Of a stretch of 63,996 nucleotides of DNA, positions 27,415 through 35,717 are shown in pieces. Within the stretch, counting starts at the first letter, position 1; each line of letters opens with the position of its first letter. A program made the translations under genes and the position numbers. A model generated the notes under the pieces. It had not been told where the DNA came from. It did not search any database and worked only from the letters and a program-made list of their open reading frames with translations. Source of the stretch: Porphyromonadaceae bacterium H1 (GTDB taxonomy: Bacteria > Bacteroidota > Bacteroidia > Bacteroidales > Paludibacteraceae); NCBI GenBank assembly GCA_001653155.1, contig BDEJ01000028.1:1-63996 (forward strand). Reading direction: 5' to 3'.

Positions 27415-28293
27415 ATGAGCCGCAAACGCTTTTGCGAATACATGAGCCTCAACCGTTCGACCCTATACTACAAGCCCAAGGGTGAAAGCTCTGAAAATTT
27501 GGAACTTATGCAGGAGATTGACCGCTACTATTTGGAGCATCCGACAGCAGGGGTGCTGCATATGCAGTCTATGCTGACGCTCAAGGGCTATCATATTAAT
27601 GTGAAGCGTGTTCGTCGATTGATGCGTTTGATGCACTTAATGCCCATTTACCCGAAGCCCAGCCTCTCGAAAGGAACTATCCCGAAGTATGTACACCCTT
27701 ATCTGTTGCGTGGGCTAGACATTCAACGCCCCAATCAGGTTTGGAGTACAGATATCTCATATATCCCTGTAGAAGGAGGCTTTATGTATCTCTATGCGGT
27801 GATGGATGTGTATAGCAGATATGTCTTAGGTTGGCGTTTGAGCAATACGCTCTCAGGGACGAACTGCATCGAACTCCTAGAGGAGTGCATTCGTCAGCAT
27901 GGCACCCCTGAGATTGTGAATTCAGATCAAGGTGTGCAATATACGAGCCATCGCTGGGTGAGCCTTTTGGAGACACATGGCATCAAGATCAGTATGGACG
28001 GGCGTGGGCGATGCAAGGATAACATCTGGATAGAGCGTTTTTGGCGTACGATTAAGCAGGAGTATATTTATCTCAATCCTACGAAGGATGTGGCGGAGAT
28101 GCGCTCTGGTATAGCTAAGTTTATGCGCTACTACAACTACGAACGCCCGCATCAGAGCCTAGAGCTTTTACTGCCAGCCAGGCGGTATGGCATCATTGAG
28201 CGGCTTAGTCCCAACAGTGAAAGAAAAAGAAGTAACTTTGCAAAAGCATTAGATAACAAACAACTAAAAACAAGTCAAACAGCCCTAAACTAG
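27415..28293 (+). CDS. IS3-family transposase OrfB (DDE integrase)
   Basis: A 292-residue DDE transposase. The HTH_21 region (MSRKRFCEYMSLNRSTLYYKP) starts the ORF. The rve core has the three acidic residues in WSTDISYIPVEGG (first Asp), IVNSDQGVQY (second Asp) and DNIWIERFWRTIKQEYIYL (Glu), all present. The ORF opens at an internal-looking ATG, not at the -1 extension expected from the T7 run. That extension stays open for a while in another frame, then meets this frame only after a one-base offset near 27402-27414. Either OrfB starts at its own ATG or the fusion product has been lost. The catalytic domain is otherwise intact. Confidence 0.9.
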   Translation: MSRKRFCEYMSLNRSTLYYKPKGESSENLELMQEIDRYYLEHPTAGVLHMQSMLTLKGYHINVKRVRRLMRLMHLMPIYPKPSLSKGTIPKYVHPYLLRGLDIQRPNQVWSTDISYIPVEGGFMYLYAVMDVYSRYVLGWRLSNTLSGTNCIELLEECIRQHGTPEIVNSDQGVQYTSHRWVSLLETHGIKISMDGRGRCKDNIWIERFWRTIKQEYIYLNPTKDVAEMRSGIAKFMRYYNYERPHQSLELLLPARRYGIIERLSPNSERKRSNFAKALDNKQLKTSQTALN

Positions 28294-28320
28294 TTGTCGA
28301 TTTTTGGGGAGTAGTATAGA

Positions 28321-28550
28321 CATCCGGCACGGGTGGCTATTCTTGCTTTCTTGGCAAAACAAGAGAGTTGCTTCTTCGGTGACATTCACGAAGAACTGCC
28401 CATTGCCAAAGCAACCGTTTCGCAGCATTTGAAGGAGTTGAAAGATGCCGGCTTTTAATTCAGGGAGAAATAGAAACGCCCAAAGTCCAGTATTGTATAC
28501 CCTACTGTCGAAAATAAGCTATTTAATGGCGGAAAGAATAAAAATAAAAA
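28321..28550 (+). pseudogene. ArsR-family regulator remnant
   Basis: Right after the IS, the frame reads [20 protein letters not shown], then [20 protein letters not shown], which is the winged helix of an ArsR/SmtB repressor. The start is missing, and a short T-run insertion after GAG shifts the frame; the next frame continues with IQGEIETPKVQYC as in family members, then degenerates. It is therefore non-functional. It may once have controlled the arsenic genes that are now further downstream. Confidence 0.8.
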
Positions 28551-28695
28551 GACCAACCTTGCTTTTTATCCGTACTATACCGGTCAGCAGGGCGGTTTAT
28601 CCATGTCAATGCAATTTTAAATACCTGTTTTTGATAATTAACTTTCTGCACCTCTTTTTTGTTACCATATTAAAAATATCATTTAAATTTGAACA

Positions 28696-29118
28696 ATGGA
28701 TAATTCAGTCATAAACATATTAGACGCAAACGGCATCAAGCCCACAACACCACGCATATTAATACTAAATGCCATGCTGGGTTATAATCGTGCATTCAGT
28801 TTGGGCGATCTTGAAAAAGATTTGCTCGACATAGACAAGTCTACTATATTTCGTACCATCAATCTTTTTCACGAAAAGAAAATCATTCATAATTTCGACG
28901 ATGGTTCCGGCTCCATGAAATATTCCGTATGCCAAGACAATTGCGATTGCGGTCAGGACGATTCCCACATACATTTTTATTGTAATTACTGCCAGAAAGC
29001 ATTTTGCCTCGAAAACGTGGTTGTACCTAAGCTGGAGCTACCCGATGGTATTGAAATGGAAGACGCAAATTTTGTTATTAAAGGTTATTGCGGAAAATGT
29101 AAACGCAATGCAACTTAG
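28696..29118 (+). CDS. Fur/Zur-family metal-responsive repressor
   Basis: A 140-residue protein of the Fur superfamily. The winged helix covers about residues 10-65 (TTPRILILNAML, then LDIDKSTIFRTINLFHEKKII). The C-terminal half has the metal sites: HIHFYCNYC with paired cysteines near residues 92-100 and GYCGKCKR near the end, the structural zinc motif. Several extra cysteines (CQDNCDCGQDD) lie between the two domains. Such proteins repress target genes when loaded with zinc or iron. It is the first intact gene of the metal island and probably controls the downstream efflux genes. The Zn-specific assignment (Zur-like) is inference. Confidence 0.85.
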   Translation: MDNSVINILDANGIKPTTPRILILNAMLGYNRAFSLGDLEKDLLDIDKSTIFRTINLFHEKKIIHNFDDGSGSMKYSVCQDNCDCGQDDSHIHFYCNYCQKAFCLENVVVPKLELPDGIEMEDANFVIKGYCGKCKRNAT

Positions 29119-29136
29119 TTGCATTCAATTTCTTTG

Positions 29137-29144
29137 TATATTTG
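29137..29144 (+). promoter_or_regulatory. -7 box before the His-rich exported protein
   Basis: TATATTTG matches TAnnTTTG and ends 20 bases before the GTG start at 29165. A TTG at 29119-29121 is closer than the usual -33 distance. Confidence 0.5.
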
Positions 29145-29164
29145 CACCAGCTAAAAAAACGTTA

Positions 29165-29602
29165 GTGAAAAAGTTTATTTTCATATCATTTATATCATTA
29201 TCAAACCTCCCATTACTGATAATGACTGTTGTACCCCACCACCATCACGAAGGGTTGGCGTGCATGATTATTGAGATATGCGACGAAGACAACATCATTA
29301 ACGACGAACATACTTCGCATAATACCATACCATTCGATAGCCAGCAGAAAGAAACCTGTGTAGCCGATGCAGAATATACTGTACCGCAATCGCATGAAGA
29401 AAACCAATGCAAGGTTTCATCTTGTACTGACAACCATATCATCCATTTATTCCCACTCTATTATTTAGCTGCGGACAACTTTGCATTCGGCAACATTGCT
29501 TCCGGTTCAGGAACAGATTACGGCGAGTACATTGTTTTCTACACATCCGCAGAAGCAAACCACTTCAATGGTTTGCGTGGCCCTCCCTATATACACGTTT
29601 AA
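29165..29602 (+). CDS. Small exported His/Cys-rich protein of the metal island
   Basis: A protein of 145 residues from a GTG at 29165 (KKFIFISFISLSN, a hydrophobic secretion-type N-terminus). The longer frame from 29021 overlaps the Fur gene and the -7 box, so I reject that start. After the membrane or signal segment it has PHHHHEG and further His, Cys and acidic residues (CKVSSCTDNHIIHLF), suggesting metal binding in the periplasm. Family unknown to me, although similar proteins sit before RND metal-efflux genes in Bacteroidota. It lies between the Fur-like repressor and the efflux adaptor gene and is probably part of the regulon. Confidence 0.65.
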   Translation: MKKFIFISFISLSNLPLLIMTVVPHHHHEGLACMIIEICDEDNIINDEHTSHNTIPFDSQQKETCVADAEYTVPQSHEENQCKVSSCTDNHIIHLFPLYYLAADNFAFGNIASGSGTDYGEYIVFYTSAEANHFNGLRGPPYIHV

Positions 29603-29795
29603 GCATTTCATTTATTTCCATGTACCTTGTTTTGAGTGCCTGTGCGTGTCCAAAATAAGCCGTACTATTTCTTACACATCAGAATTTCGAGAATTAAATT
29701 CAATTATTTCAAATTGAAGTATCGGTAATTTGCGTGCCGGGCTATGCCTGTGTAGCAATGCCTGTGCCGTACTTCCGTAACATAATAATAAAAAA

Positions 29796-31070
29796 ATGAA
29801 AACGTATATTATAGGATTATTCATTGTTACAGCCATGTTGTTGACCGGATGTAATTCAAATCAAAAAACAGAGAACGAAAAAGAAGACAAGCATGAACAT
29901 GTGGACGGCGACGGTCACGACCATGCGAATGAAAAAGACCATGACCATTCCGAAGGTGATGGACATGATCATTCAAACGATAAAGAGCATAAACACTCAG
30001 AGGGTGATGGACACGACCACGAAGCCGAAGCAAAGGGAGAAAGTCACGCCGACGAAATCCTCTTCACAAAACAGCAAGCCCAGCTTGTTGACCTGAAGAC
30101 AGAAACCGTTGCACCCGGCAGCTTTTATAACTCCATCAAAACAAGCGGACAGATACAAGCCTCACAAGGTGACGAAGCTGTTATTGCAGCTACATCCAAC
30201 GGTATTGTATCATTTACCAATCCGTCCATAACAGACGGTACAGCCGTGAAAGCTGGACAACCCATTGTAACTATTTCAGCAAAGAAACTGTTGGAAGGCG
30301 ACCCGTCCGTAAAAGCGCGGATTGAATATGAAACCGCCCAGAAAGAGTTCCAACGTGCCGAATCATTGGTAAAAGAACAGATTATTTCCGCTAAGGATTT
30401 TGAACAGGCGCGTTTGCGCTACGAAACAGCGAAAACAGTTTATCAGGCACAGGCAGGCAACATGACAGCATCGGGCGTAAGTGTAACTTCCCCTATCGGC
30501 GGATATATTAAGAATAGACTTGTTGCACAGGGCGAATATGTTTCAGTAGGTCAGCCCATTGCAACCGTATCGCAGAACAGGCGTTTGCAGCTACGCGCCG
30601 AAGTATCTGAAAACAACTTTAAAATCCTGAAAAGCATCAGTAGTGCTAACTTTAAGCCTGCTTACGACAATCAGGTATATAAACTTTCGGAACTCAACGG
30701 ACGGCTTTTGTCATTCGGAAAAGCATCTACCGACCAGTCTTTTTATATTCCTGTTACATTCGAGTTTGATAACGTGGGTGACATTATCCCCGGAGCATAT
30801 ACTGAAGTATATCTGCTTTCAACCTTGCAGGAGAATGTAGTATCCGTTCCTGTGTCGGCCATTACCGAAGAACAGGGACTTAACTTCGTATACCTGCAAA
30901 TAGGCGACGAAAAATACAAAAAACAAGAAGTAACTCTCGGGCAGAACAACGGTGAAAGAGTGCAGATCCTTTCCGGTCTGCAACGTGGAGCTAAAGTCGT
31001 TACCAAAGGCGTATATCAAGTAAAACTGGCAGCAACCTCTTCCGTAATGCCCGAAGGACATAGTCACTAA
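29796..31070 (+). CDS. Metal-efflux RND periplasmic adaptor (CusB/CzcB-like lipoprotein)
   Basis: A 424-residue adaptor of the HlyD/CusB family. The N-terminus is a lipoprotein signal (IVTAMLLTGCNS, lipobox LTGC). Residues about 30-90 form a repeated His/Asp/Gly-rich tract (units such as HSEGDGHDH), an unusual extension likely to bind metal. The barrel-sandwich/lipoyl halves follow, separated by a helical hairpin near residues 170-225 (ARIEYETAQKEFQRAESLVK). A C-terminal beta-barrel and membrane-proximal domain completes it. It bridges the inner-membrane pump and outer-membrane channel encoded immediately downstream. The substrate is probably a divalent or monovalent heavy-metal cation; which one cannot be told. 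Confidence 0.9.
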   Translation: MKTYIIGLFIVTAMLLTGCNSNQKTENEKEDKHEHVDGDGHDHANEKDHDHSEGDGHDHSNDKEHKHSEGDGHDHEAEAKGESHADEILFTKQQAQLVDLKTETVAPGSFYNSIKTSGQIQASQGDEAVIAATSNGIVSFTNPSITDGTAVKAGQPIVTISAKKLLEGDPSVKARIEYETAQKEFQRAESLVKEQIISAKDFEQARLRYETAKTVYQAQAGNMTASGVSVTSPIGGYIKNRLVAQGEYVSVGQPIATVSQNRRLQLRAEVSENNFKILKSISSANFKPAYDNQVYKLSELNGRLLSFGKASTDQSFYIPVTFEFDNVGDIIPGAYTEVYLLSTLQENVVSVPVSAITEEQGLNFVYLQIGDEKYKKQEVTLGQNNGERVQILSGLQRGAKVVTKGVYQVKLAATSSVMPEGHSH

Positions 31071-31090
31071 TCCCCAAAATACGAATCAGT

Positions 31091-34000
31091 ATGTTGAACA
31101 AGATAATAAAATTCTCGCTGAACAACCGTATCGTTGTTTTAGTGACATCCCTGCTACTTATGCTGGCAGGAACCTATACAGCCGTCAACATGGAAGTCGA
31201 TGTATTTCCCGACCTCAATGCACCCACCGTTGTGGTGATGACAGAGGCTCGCGGCATGGCTCCAGAAGAAGTCGAAAGACTTGTGACATTCCCTGTCGAA
31301 ACCGCACTGAATGGTGCTACCGATGTACGCCGTGTGCGTTCATCGTCCACTACCGGCTTTTCTATCGTATGGGTAGAATTTAATTGGGGAACCGACATCT
31401 ACCGTGCCCGTCAGATTGTTTCCGAAAAGTTAGCCGTAGTCAACGACCAGCTACCGTCCAACGTAGGTAACCCCACACTTGGGCCGCAATCGTCCATACT
31501 CGGAGAGCTTATGATTATCGGATTAACCGCCGATTCAACTTCCTTACAGGATTTGCGTACAGTTGCCGACTGGACAATCCGCCCTCGCTTGCTTGCCACA
31601 GGCGGAGTTGCACAGGTAACCGTTCTCGGTGGTGAAATCAAGGAATACCAGATTTTACTCGACCCCGGAAAGATGAAGCATTATAACGTCGGACTGAATG
31701 AAGTAATCGACGTAGTAACCGAAATGAATCAGAACGCCGCAGGTGGTGTACTTTATGAGTACGGAAACGAATTTATCATTAGTGGTGTACTTTCAACAAA
31801 TAAAATACCGTCATTAGGGAAAGCTGTTATAAAAACAGTAAACGATGTTCCTATCCTGATAGAAAACATTGCCGAAGTAAAAATAGGCGATAAAGCCCCG
31901 AAGCTGGGTATGGCATCCAACGATGGCAAAGCCGCCGTGCTGATAACCGTTACTAAACAACCGGCTACAAGTACGCTCGAACTGACAGATAAACTCGATG
32001 CCTCGCTTGCCGACTTACAAAAACAGCTTCCGGCAGATGTTAAAGTAACAACCGATATCTTCCGTCAGGCACGCTTTATTGACAGCTCTATCAGCAATGT
32101 ACAGAAATCCTTGTACGAAGGAGGTATTTTCGTGGTTATTGTACTCGTTATCTTCTTGATGAATGCCCGGACAACCGTTATATCACTCGTGACCATACCC
32201 TTTTCTTTAGTCTTTGCCATACTTTCCCTCAAATTCATGGGATTAACTATCAATACCATGAGTCTCGGAGGTATGGCTATTGCCATCGGCTCGCTCGTAG
32301 ATGATGCCATTGTCGATGTGGAAAACGTATTCAAGCGATTGCGGGAGAACAGGCAGAAACCAAAGGGACAGCAAAAAGCTGTTCTCAACGTCGTGTTCGA
32401 TGCTTCCAAAGAAGTGCGTATGCCGATTTTGAACTCAACGCTTATCATTATCGCCAGTTTTGTGCCTCTGTTCTTCCTATCGGGAATGGAAGGCCGTATG
32501 GTCGCACCGCTGGGAATAGCGTTTATCATGGCACTTATTGCATCTACCATCGTAGCCCTAACCCTTACTCCGGTATTGTGTAGCTACCTGTTAGGCAAAC
32601 CCAAGAAAGGCGATAAGCCCGAAAGCGAACCATACGTGGTTAGAAAGCTGAAAATCGTGTACGAAAAAGCCCTGAGGTGGACACTCAATCATAAGAAGTG
32701 GGTACTCGGTGGAACAGGCGCCGTACTGGTAGTAACTGTAATCATATTCTTCTCATTAGGACGTAGCTTCCTGCCACCATTCAATGAGGGTTCGTTTACC
32801 GTAAATATCAGCAGTATGCCCGGTATATCCCTCGAAGAATCCGACAAGATGGGACGTATAGCAGAAGACATCCTGCTTTCTATACCCGAAGTACAAACCG
32901 TAGGACGGAAAACAGGACGTGCCGAACTCGATGAACATGCACTCGGTGTAAACGTATCCGAAATCGAAGCGCCGTTCATTCTCGACAAACGTTCCAAAGA
33001 TGAAGTGCTCGCCGAAATACGCGAAAAAATGAAAGTATTGCCGGGTGTGAATATTGAAATAGGCGCACCCATATCGCACCGTATAGACGCTATGCTGTCG
33101 GGGACACGTGCCAACATCGCTATCAAGCTGTTCGGAACCGACCTGAATAAAATGTTTTCTATCGGTAACCAGATAAAAGCAAACATTCAGGACATTGATG
33201 GCATTGCCGACCTGAACGTTGAACAACAGGTAGAACGTCCGCAGTTGAAGATAGAACCCAAAAGGGAAGTAATGGCGAAGTATGGTATTACACTACCCGA
33301 CTTTGCGAAGATTGTAAACGTTATGCTCGCAGGAGAAGTTGTGTCGCAAGTGTATGAAGAGAACAGGTCATTTGACCTTACCTTGAAAGTAAACGATGAT
33401 AGCCGCGAAACAGCCGAAAGGATAAAAAACCTTATTGTTGACGCCAACGGGCGTAAAATACCGTTGAGTAACATTGCCGAAGTAACATCCTCCACAGGCC
33501 CGAATACAATCAACAGGGAAAATGTTGCCCGTAAAATTGTTATTTCAGCCAACGTTTCAGGACGTGACCTGCGTGGCGTAGTGAACGATATTCAGGACAT
33601 CGTAAACGAAAAGATAGTGCTACCCGAAGGATATCATATTGAATACGGTGGACAGTTTGAGAGCGAACAGGCAGCATCACGCACACTGCTTATTACCTCT
33701 ATCTTCTCCATACTTGCAATCTTCTTGCTGCTATTTGCTCAGTTCAAGAGCGTAAACCAGTCCGTTGTTATCCTGCTCAACCTGCCGCTTGCTCTTATCG
33801 GTGGTGTGTTTGCCATCTTCTTTACAAGCGGTGTTATGAGCATACCGGCTATTATCGGGTTTATATCACTCTTCGGTATAGCCACACGTAACGGTATGTT
33901 GCTTATATCACGGTACAACGACCTCGTTAACGAAGGAAATACCAAACTCGAAGCGGTAATGATTGGTTCGTTAGATCGTCTGAACCCTATCCTGATGACT

Positions 34001-34234
34001 GCACTCAGTTCCGGCCTTGCACTGATACCGCTTGCTTTGGGCGGTGACTTGCCGGGTAACGAGATACAAAGCCCGATGGCAAAGGTGATATTGGGCGGAT
34101 TGCTTACATCGACTTTCCTGAATGCCTTTATCATCCCGATTATGTATTTGCTAACAAATAGAAAAGTAGCTATATCCGAAGTACTGGGTGACAACGAACC
34201 TGAAGTAAACAACACTAAATTAGAATTAGAATGA
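31091..34234 (+). CDS. Heavy-metal RND efflux pump (CusA/CzcA-like)
   Basis: A 1047-residue RND transporter, the normal length. It opens with LNKIIKFSLNNRIVVLVTSL (TM1), a large periplasmic loop, and TM2-6 near residues 340-500. The TM4 region reads GGMAIAIGSLVDDAIVDVEN, with the acidic residues used for proton relay in HME-RND pumps. A second periplasmic loop follows from about residue 560, with TM8-12 near residues 870-1020. It pumps metal ions from the periplasm or cytoplasm to the outside using the proton gradient, together with the adaptor upstream and the channel downstream. Its stop overlaps the next start (ATGA), so the operon is tightly coupled. Confidence 0.95.
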   Translation: MLNKIIKFSLNNRIVVLVTSLLLMLAGTYTAVNMEVDVFPDLNAPTVVVMTEARGMAPEEVERLVTFPVETALNGATDVRRVRSSSTTGFSIVWVEFNWGTDIYRARQIVSEKLAVVNDQLPSNVGNPTLGPQSSILGELMIIGLTADSTSLQDLRTVADWTIRPRLLATGGVAQVTVLGGEIKEYQILLDPGKMKHYNVGLNEVIDVVTEMNQNAAGGVLYEYGNEFIISGVLSTNKIPSLGKAVIKTVNDVPILIENIAEVKIGDKAPKLGMASNDGKAAVLITVTKQPATSTLELTDKLDASLADLQKQLPADVKVTTDIFRQARFIDSSISNVQKSLYEGGIFVVIVLVIFLMNARTTVISLVTIPFSLVFAILSLKFMGLTINTMSLGGMAIAIGSLVDDAIVDVENVFKRLRENRQKPKGQQKAVLNVVFDASKEVRMPILNSTLIIIASFVPLFFLSGMEGRMVAPLGIAFIMALIASTIVALTLTPVLCSYLLGKPKKGDKPESEPYVVRKLKIVYEKALRWTLNHKKWVLGGTGAVLVVTVIIFFSLGRSFLPPFNEGSFTVNISSMPGISLEESDKMGRIAEDILLSIPEVQTVGRKTGRAELDEHALGVNVSEIEAPFILDKRSKDEVLAEIREKMKVLPGVNIEIGAPISHRIDAMLSGTRANIAIKLFGTDLNKMFSIGNQIKANIQDIDGIADLNVEQQVERPQLKIEPKREVMAKYGITLPDFAKIVNVMLAGEVVSQVYEENRSFDLTLKVNDDSRETAERIKNLIVDANGRKIPLSNIAEVTSSTGPNTINRENVARKIVISANVSGRDLRGVVNDIQDIVNEKIVLPEGYHIEYGGQFESEQAASRTLLITSIFSILAIFLLLFAQFKSVNQSVVILLNLPLALIGGVFAIFFTSGVMSIPAIIGFISLFGIATRNGMLLISRYNDLVNEGNTKLEAVMIGSLDRLNPILMTALSSGLALIPLALGGDLPGNEIQSPMAKVILGGLLTSTFLNAFIIPIMYLLTNRKVAISEVLGDNEPEVNNTKLELE

Positions 34235-35409
34235 AAACAATCATAATAACCATGTTGGTACTCTTCGCAGGCATTACACTGAATGCGCAGAACAATATCA
34301 ACCCCGTATTGTCTTCGATAGAAGAAAACAATACCACCCTGAAAGCTCTCCGCGAACAAGCCGAAGCGGACAAGCTGCAAAATAAAACCGGTATTTTCCT
34401 TGATGATCCAGAAGTAGGCTTCAATTATCTGTGGGGAAGTCCCACAGATATTGGCAACCGTACCGACTTTAGTGTGTCGCAAACATTCGACATACCCACC
34501 ATCACCGGAATGAAAAGCCGACTTGCCCACGGTAAAAACAACCTTGTGGAATGGCAATACAAAGCCGACCGCATGAACATATTGCTTGAAGCCAAACAAT
34601 ACTGTATCGAGCTGGTATATTACAATTCCCTGCTGAAAGAACTTTATTTGCGTTTGGAGCATGCCCAAACCATTGCTAAAGGCTATAAAGACCGTATGGA
34701 TAGGGGCGATGTAAGCATACTGGAATACAACAAAGTAAACCTGAACCTTTCCACTATACAGGGTGAAATTTCGCGCATGGAAGTAGAGCGCGAAGCACTC
34801 TTTGCCCAGTTGAAAAGGTTAAACGGAGGTATCGAAGTGGTATTTAATGATTCGGACTACGGTAACCGTGATCTTCCGTTGAACTTCGACGAATGGTATG
34901 TACAAGCCGAAGATAAAAACCCCATACTGGCATACGTGCGCAATGAAATCGAAGTAAGCCAAAAACAGGTTTCATTGAGTAAAGCCATGAACCTGCCTAA
35001 GTTTACTGCCGGATACATGAGTGAAAAAGTTGTCGGACAACGTTATCAGGGTGTATCGCTGGGTATCTCCATACCGTTGTGGTCAAACAAAAATCAGGTG
35101 AAACAGGCAAAAGCAGCCGTAGCCGCTGCCCAAAGCCGTGAAGCCGACACTAAGCAACAGTTTTACAGTCAACTTCAAATACAGTATTCCAAAGCAATGG
35201 GGTTAAAAACAACAGCCGATAAGTATCGCCAGTCGTTGGCAAACGTAAATAATACCATCCTGTTGAAAAAAGCCCTTGACGCAGGTGAAATATCCCTGCT
35301 CGATTACATGGTTGAAATGGGATTGTACTATGACAATGTGAACCAGACACTTGCAGCCGAAAGGGATTATCAGTTGGCATTTGCCGAACTGTCAGCCGTT
35401 GAACTGTAA
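34231..35409 (+). CDS. Outer-membrane efflux channel (CusC/TolC-like)
   Basis: A 392-residue OEP-family protein with an N-terminal signal peptide (IIITMLVLFAGITLNAQ). It has the two-fold repeated helical pattern of TolC proteins, including LKALREQAEADKLQNKTGI and VAAAQSREADTKQQFYSQLQ. It is a little shorter than typical CusC and lacks a lipobox. It should trimerise in the outer membrane and complete the tripartite pump with the two preceding gene products. The start codon overlaps the stop of the pump gene. Confidence 0.9.
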   Translation: MKTIIITMLVLFAGITLNAQNNINPVLSSIEENNTTLKALREQAEADKLQNKTGIFLDDPEVGFNYLWGSPTDIGNRTDFSVSQTFDIPTITGMKSRLAHGKNNLVEWQYKADRMNILLEAKQYCIELVYYNSLLKELYLRLEHAQTIAKGYKDRMDRGDVSILEYNKVNLNLSTIQGEISRMEVEREALFAQLKRLNGGIEVVFNDSDYGNRDLPLNFDEWYVQAEDKNPILAYVRNEIEVSQKQVSLSKAMNLPKFTAGYMSEKVVGQRYQGVSLGISIPLWSNKNQVKQAKAAVAAAQSREADTKQQFYSQLQIQYSKAMGLKTTADKYRQSLANVNNTILLKKALDAGEISLLDYMVEMGLYYDNVNQTLAAERDYQLAFAELSAVEL

Positions 35410-35421
35410 TAGGGACGCGCC

Positions 35422-35715
35422 ATGAAAAGAAAGGCAACCAAAAGGAAAAGTAAAGCCACAGCTCAGCCGAAGAAAAAGAAGCTGAGTTCACGGGCTAAAA
35501 CGCTGATAATACTTGTCAGTACAGCCTTTGGCATTACCGCAGGCTGTTTATTCTGGTATTATGTTTCGCGTTGTACGCATACACATTGTTTTTACCACCA
35601 CAACTGGCCACTCAAAGAAGTGTTAGTAGCTGGAATATTCTTCGCTCTTGCTTCGTTTGTGTTTTTGAATGGGGATATAGGTAAACCGTATAGATATAAT
35701 CGTAAAACAAAATAG
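35422..35715 (+). CDS. Small membrane protein of the metal operon
   Basis: A 97-residue protein: a very basic N-terminus (KRKATKRKSKATAQPKKKKL), a transmembrane helix (TLIILVSTAFGITAGCLFWYY), a short loop with Cys and His residues (SRCTHTHCFYHHNW), and a second transmembrane helix (LVAGIFFALASFVFL). The loop between the helices could coordinate metal. It resembles DUF6132-like two-helix proteins, but I am not certain of the family. It lies between the channel gene and the P-type ATPase gene with a 2-base gap to the latter, so it belongs to the same operon. Confidence 0.75.
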   Translation: MKRKATKRKSKATAQPKKKKLSSRAKTLIILVSTAFGITAGCLFWYYVSRCTHTHCFYHHNWPLKEVLVAGIFFALASFVFLNGDIGKPYRYNRKTK

Positions 35716-35717
35716 TT

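Larger units (their letters stand above)
27020..28316 (+). mobile_element. IS3-family insertion sequence
   Basis: Two ORFs in the usual order (HTH orfA, DDE orfB) are bracketed by loosely matching ends that begin ACACTGGGGATAAAAA on the left and, in reverse complement, ACTACTCCCCAAAAAT on the right. Exact borders and target duplication could not be fixed. The left flank is a truncated XRE gene and the right flank a truncated arsR-like gene, so the insertion site was rearranged. Orientation is with the downstream metal genes. Confidence 0.85.

Noticed and set aside
29021-29164. Upstream extension of the His-rich exported protein
   Set aside because: It overlaps the Fur-like gene and a -7 box and would hide the secretion signal.
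33739-34668. Minus-strand ORF (309 codons) over the RND pump and channel genes
   Set aside because: It crosses two well-supported plus-strand genes and has no recognisable domain.
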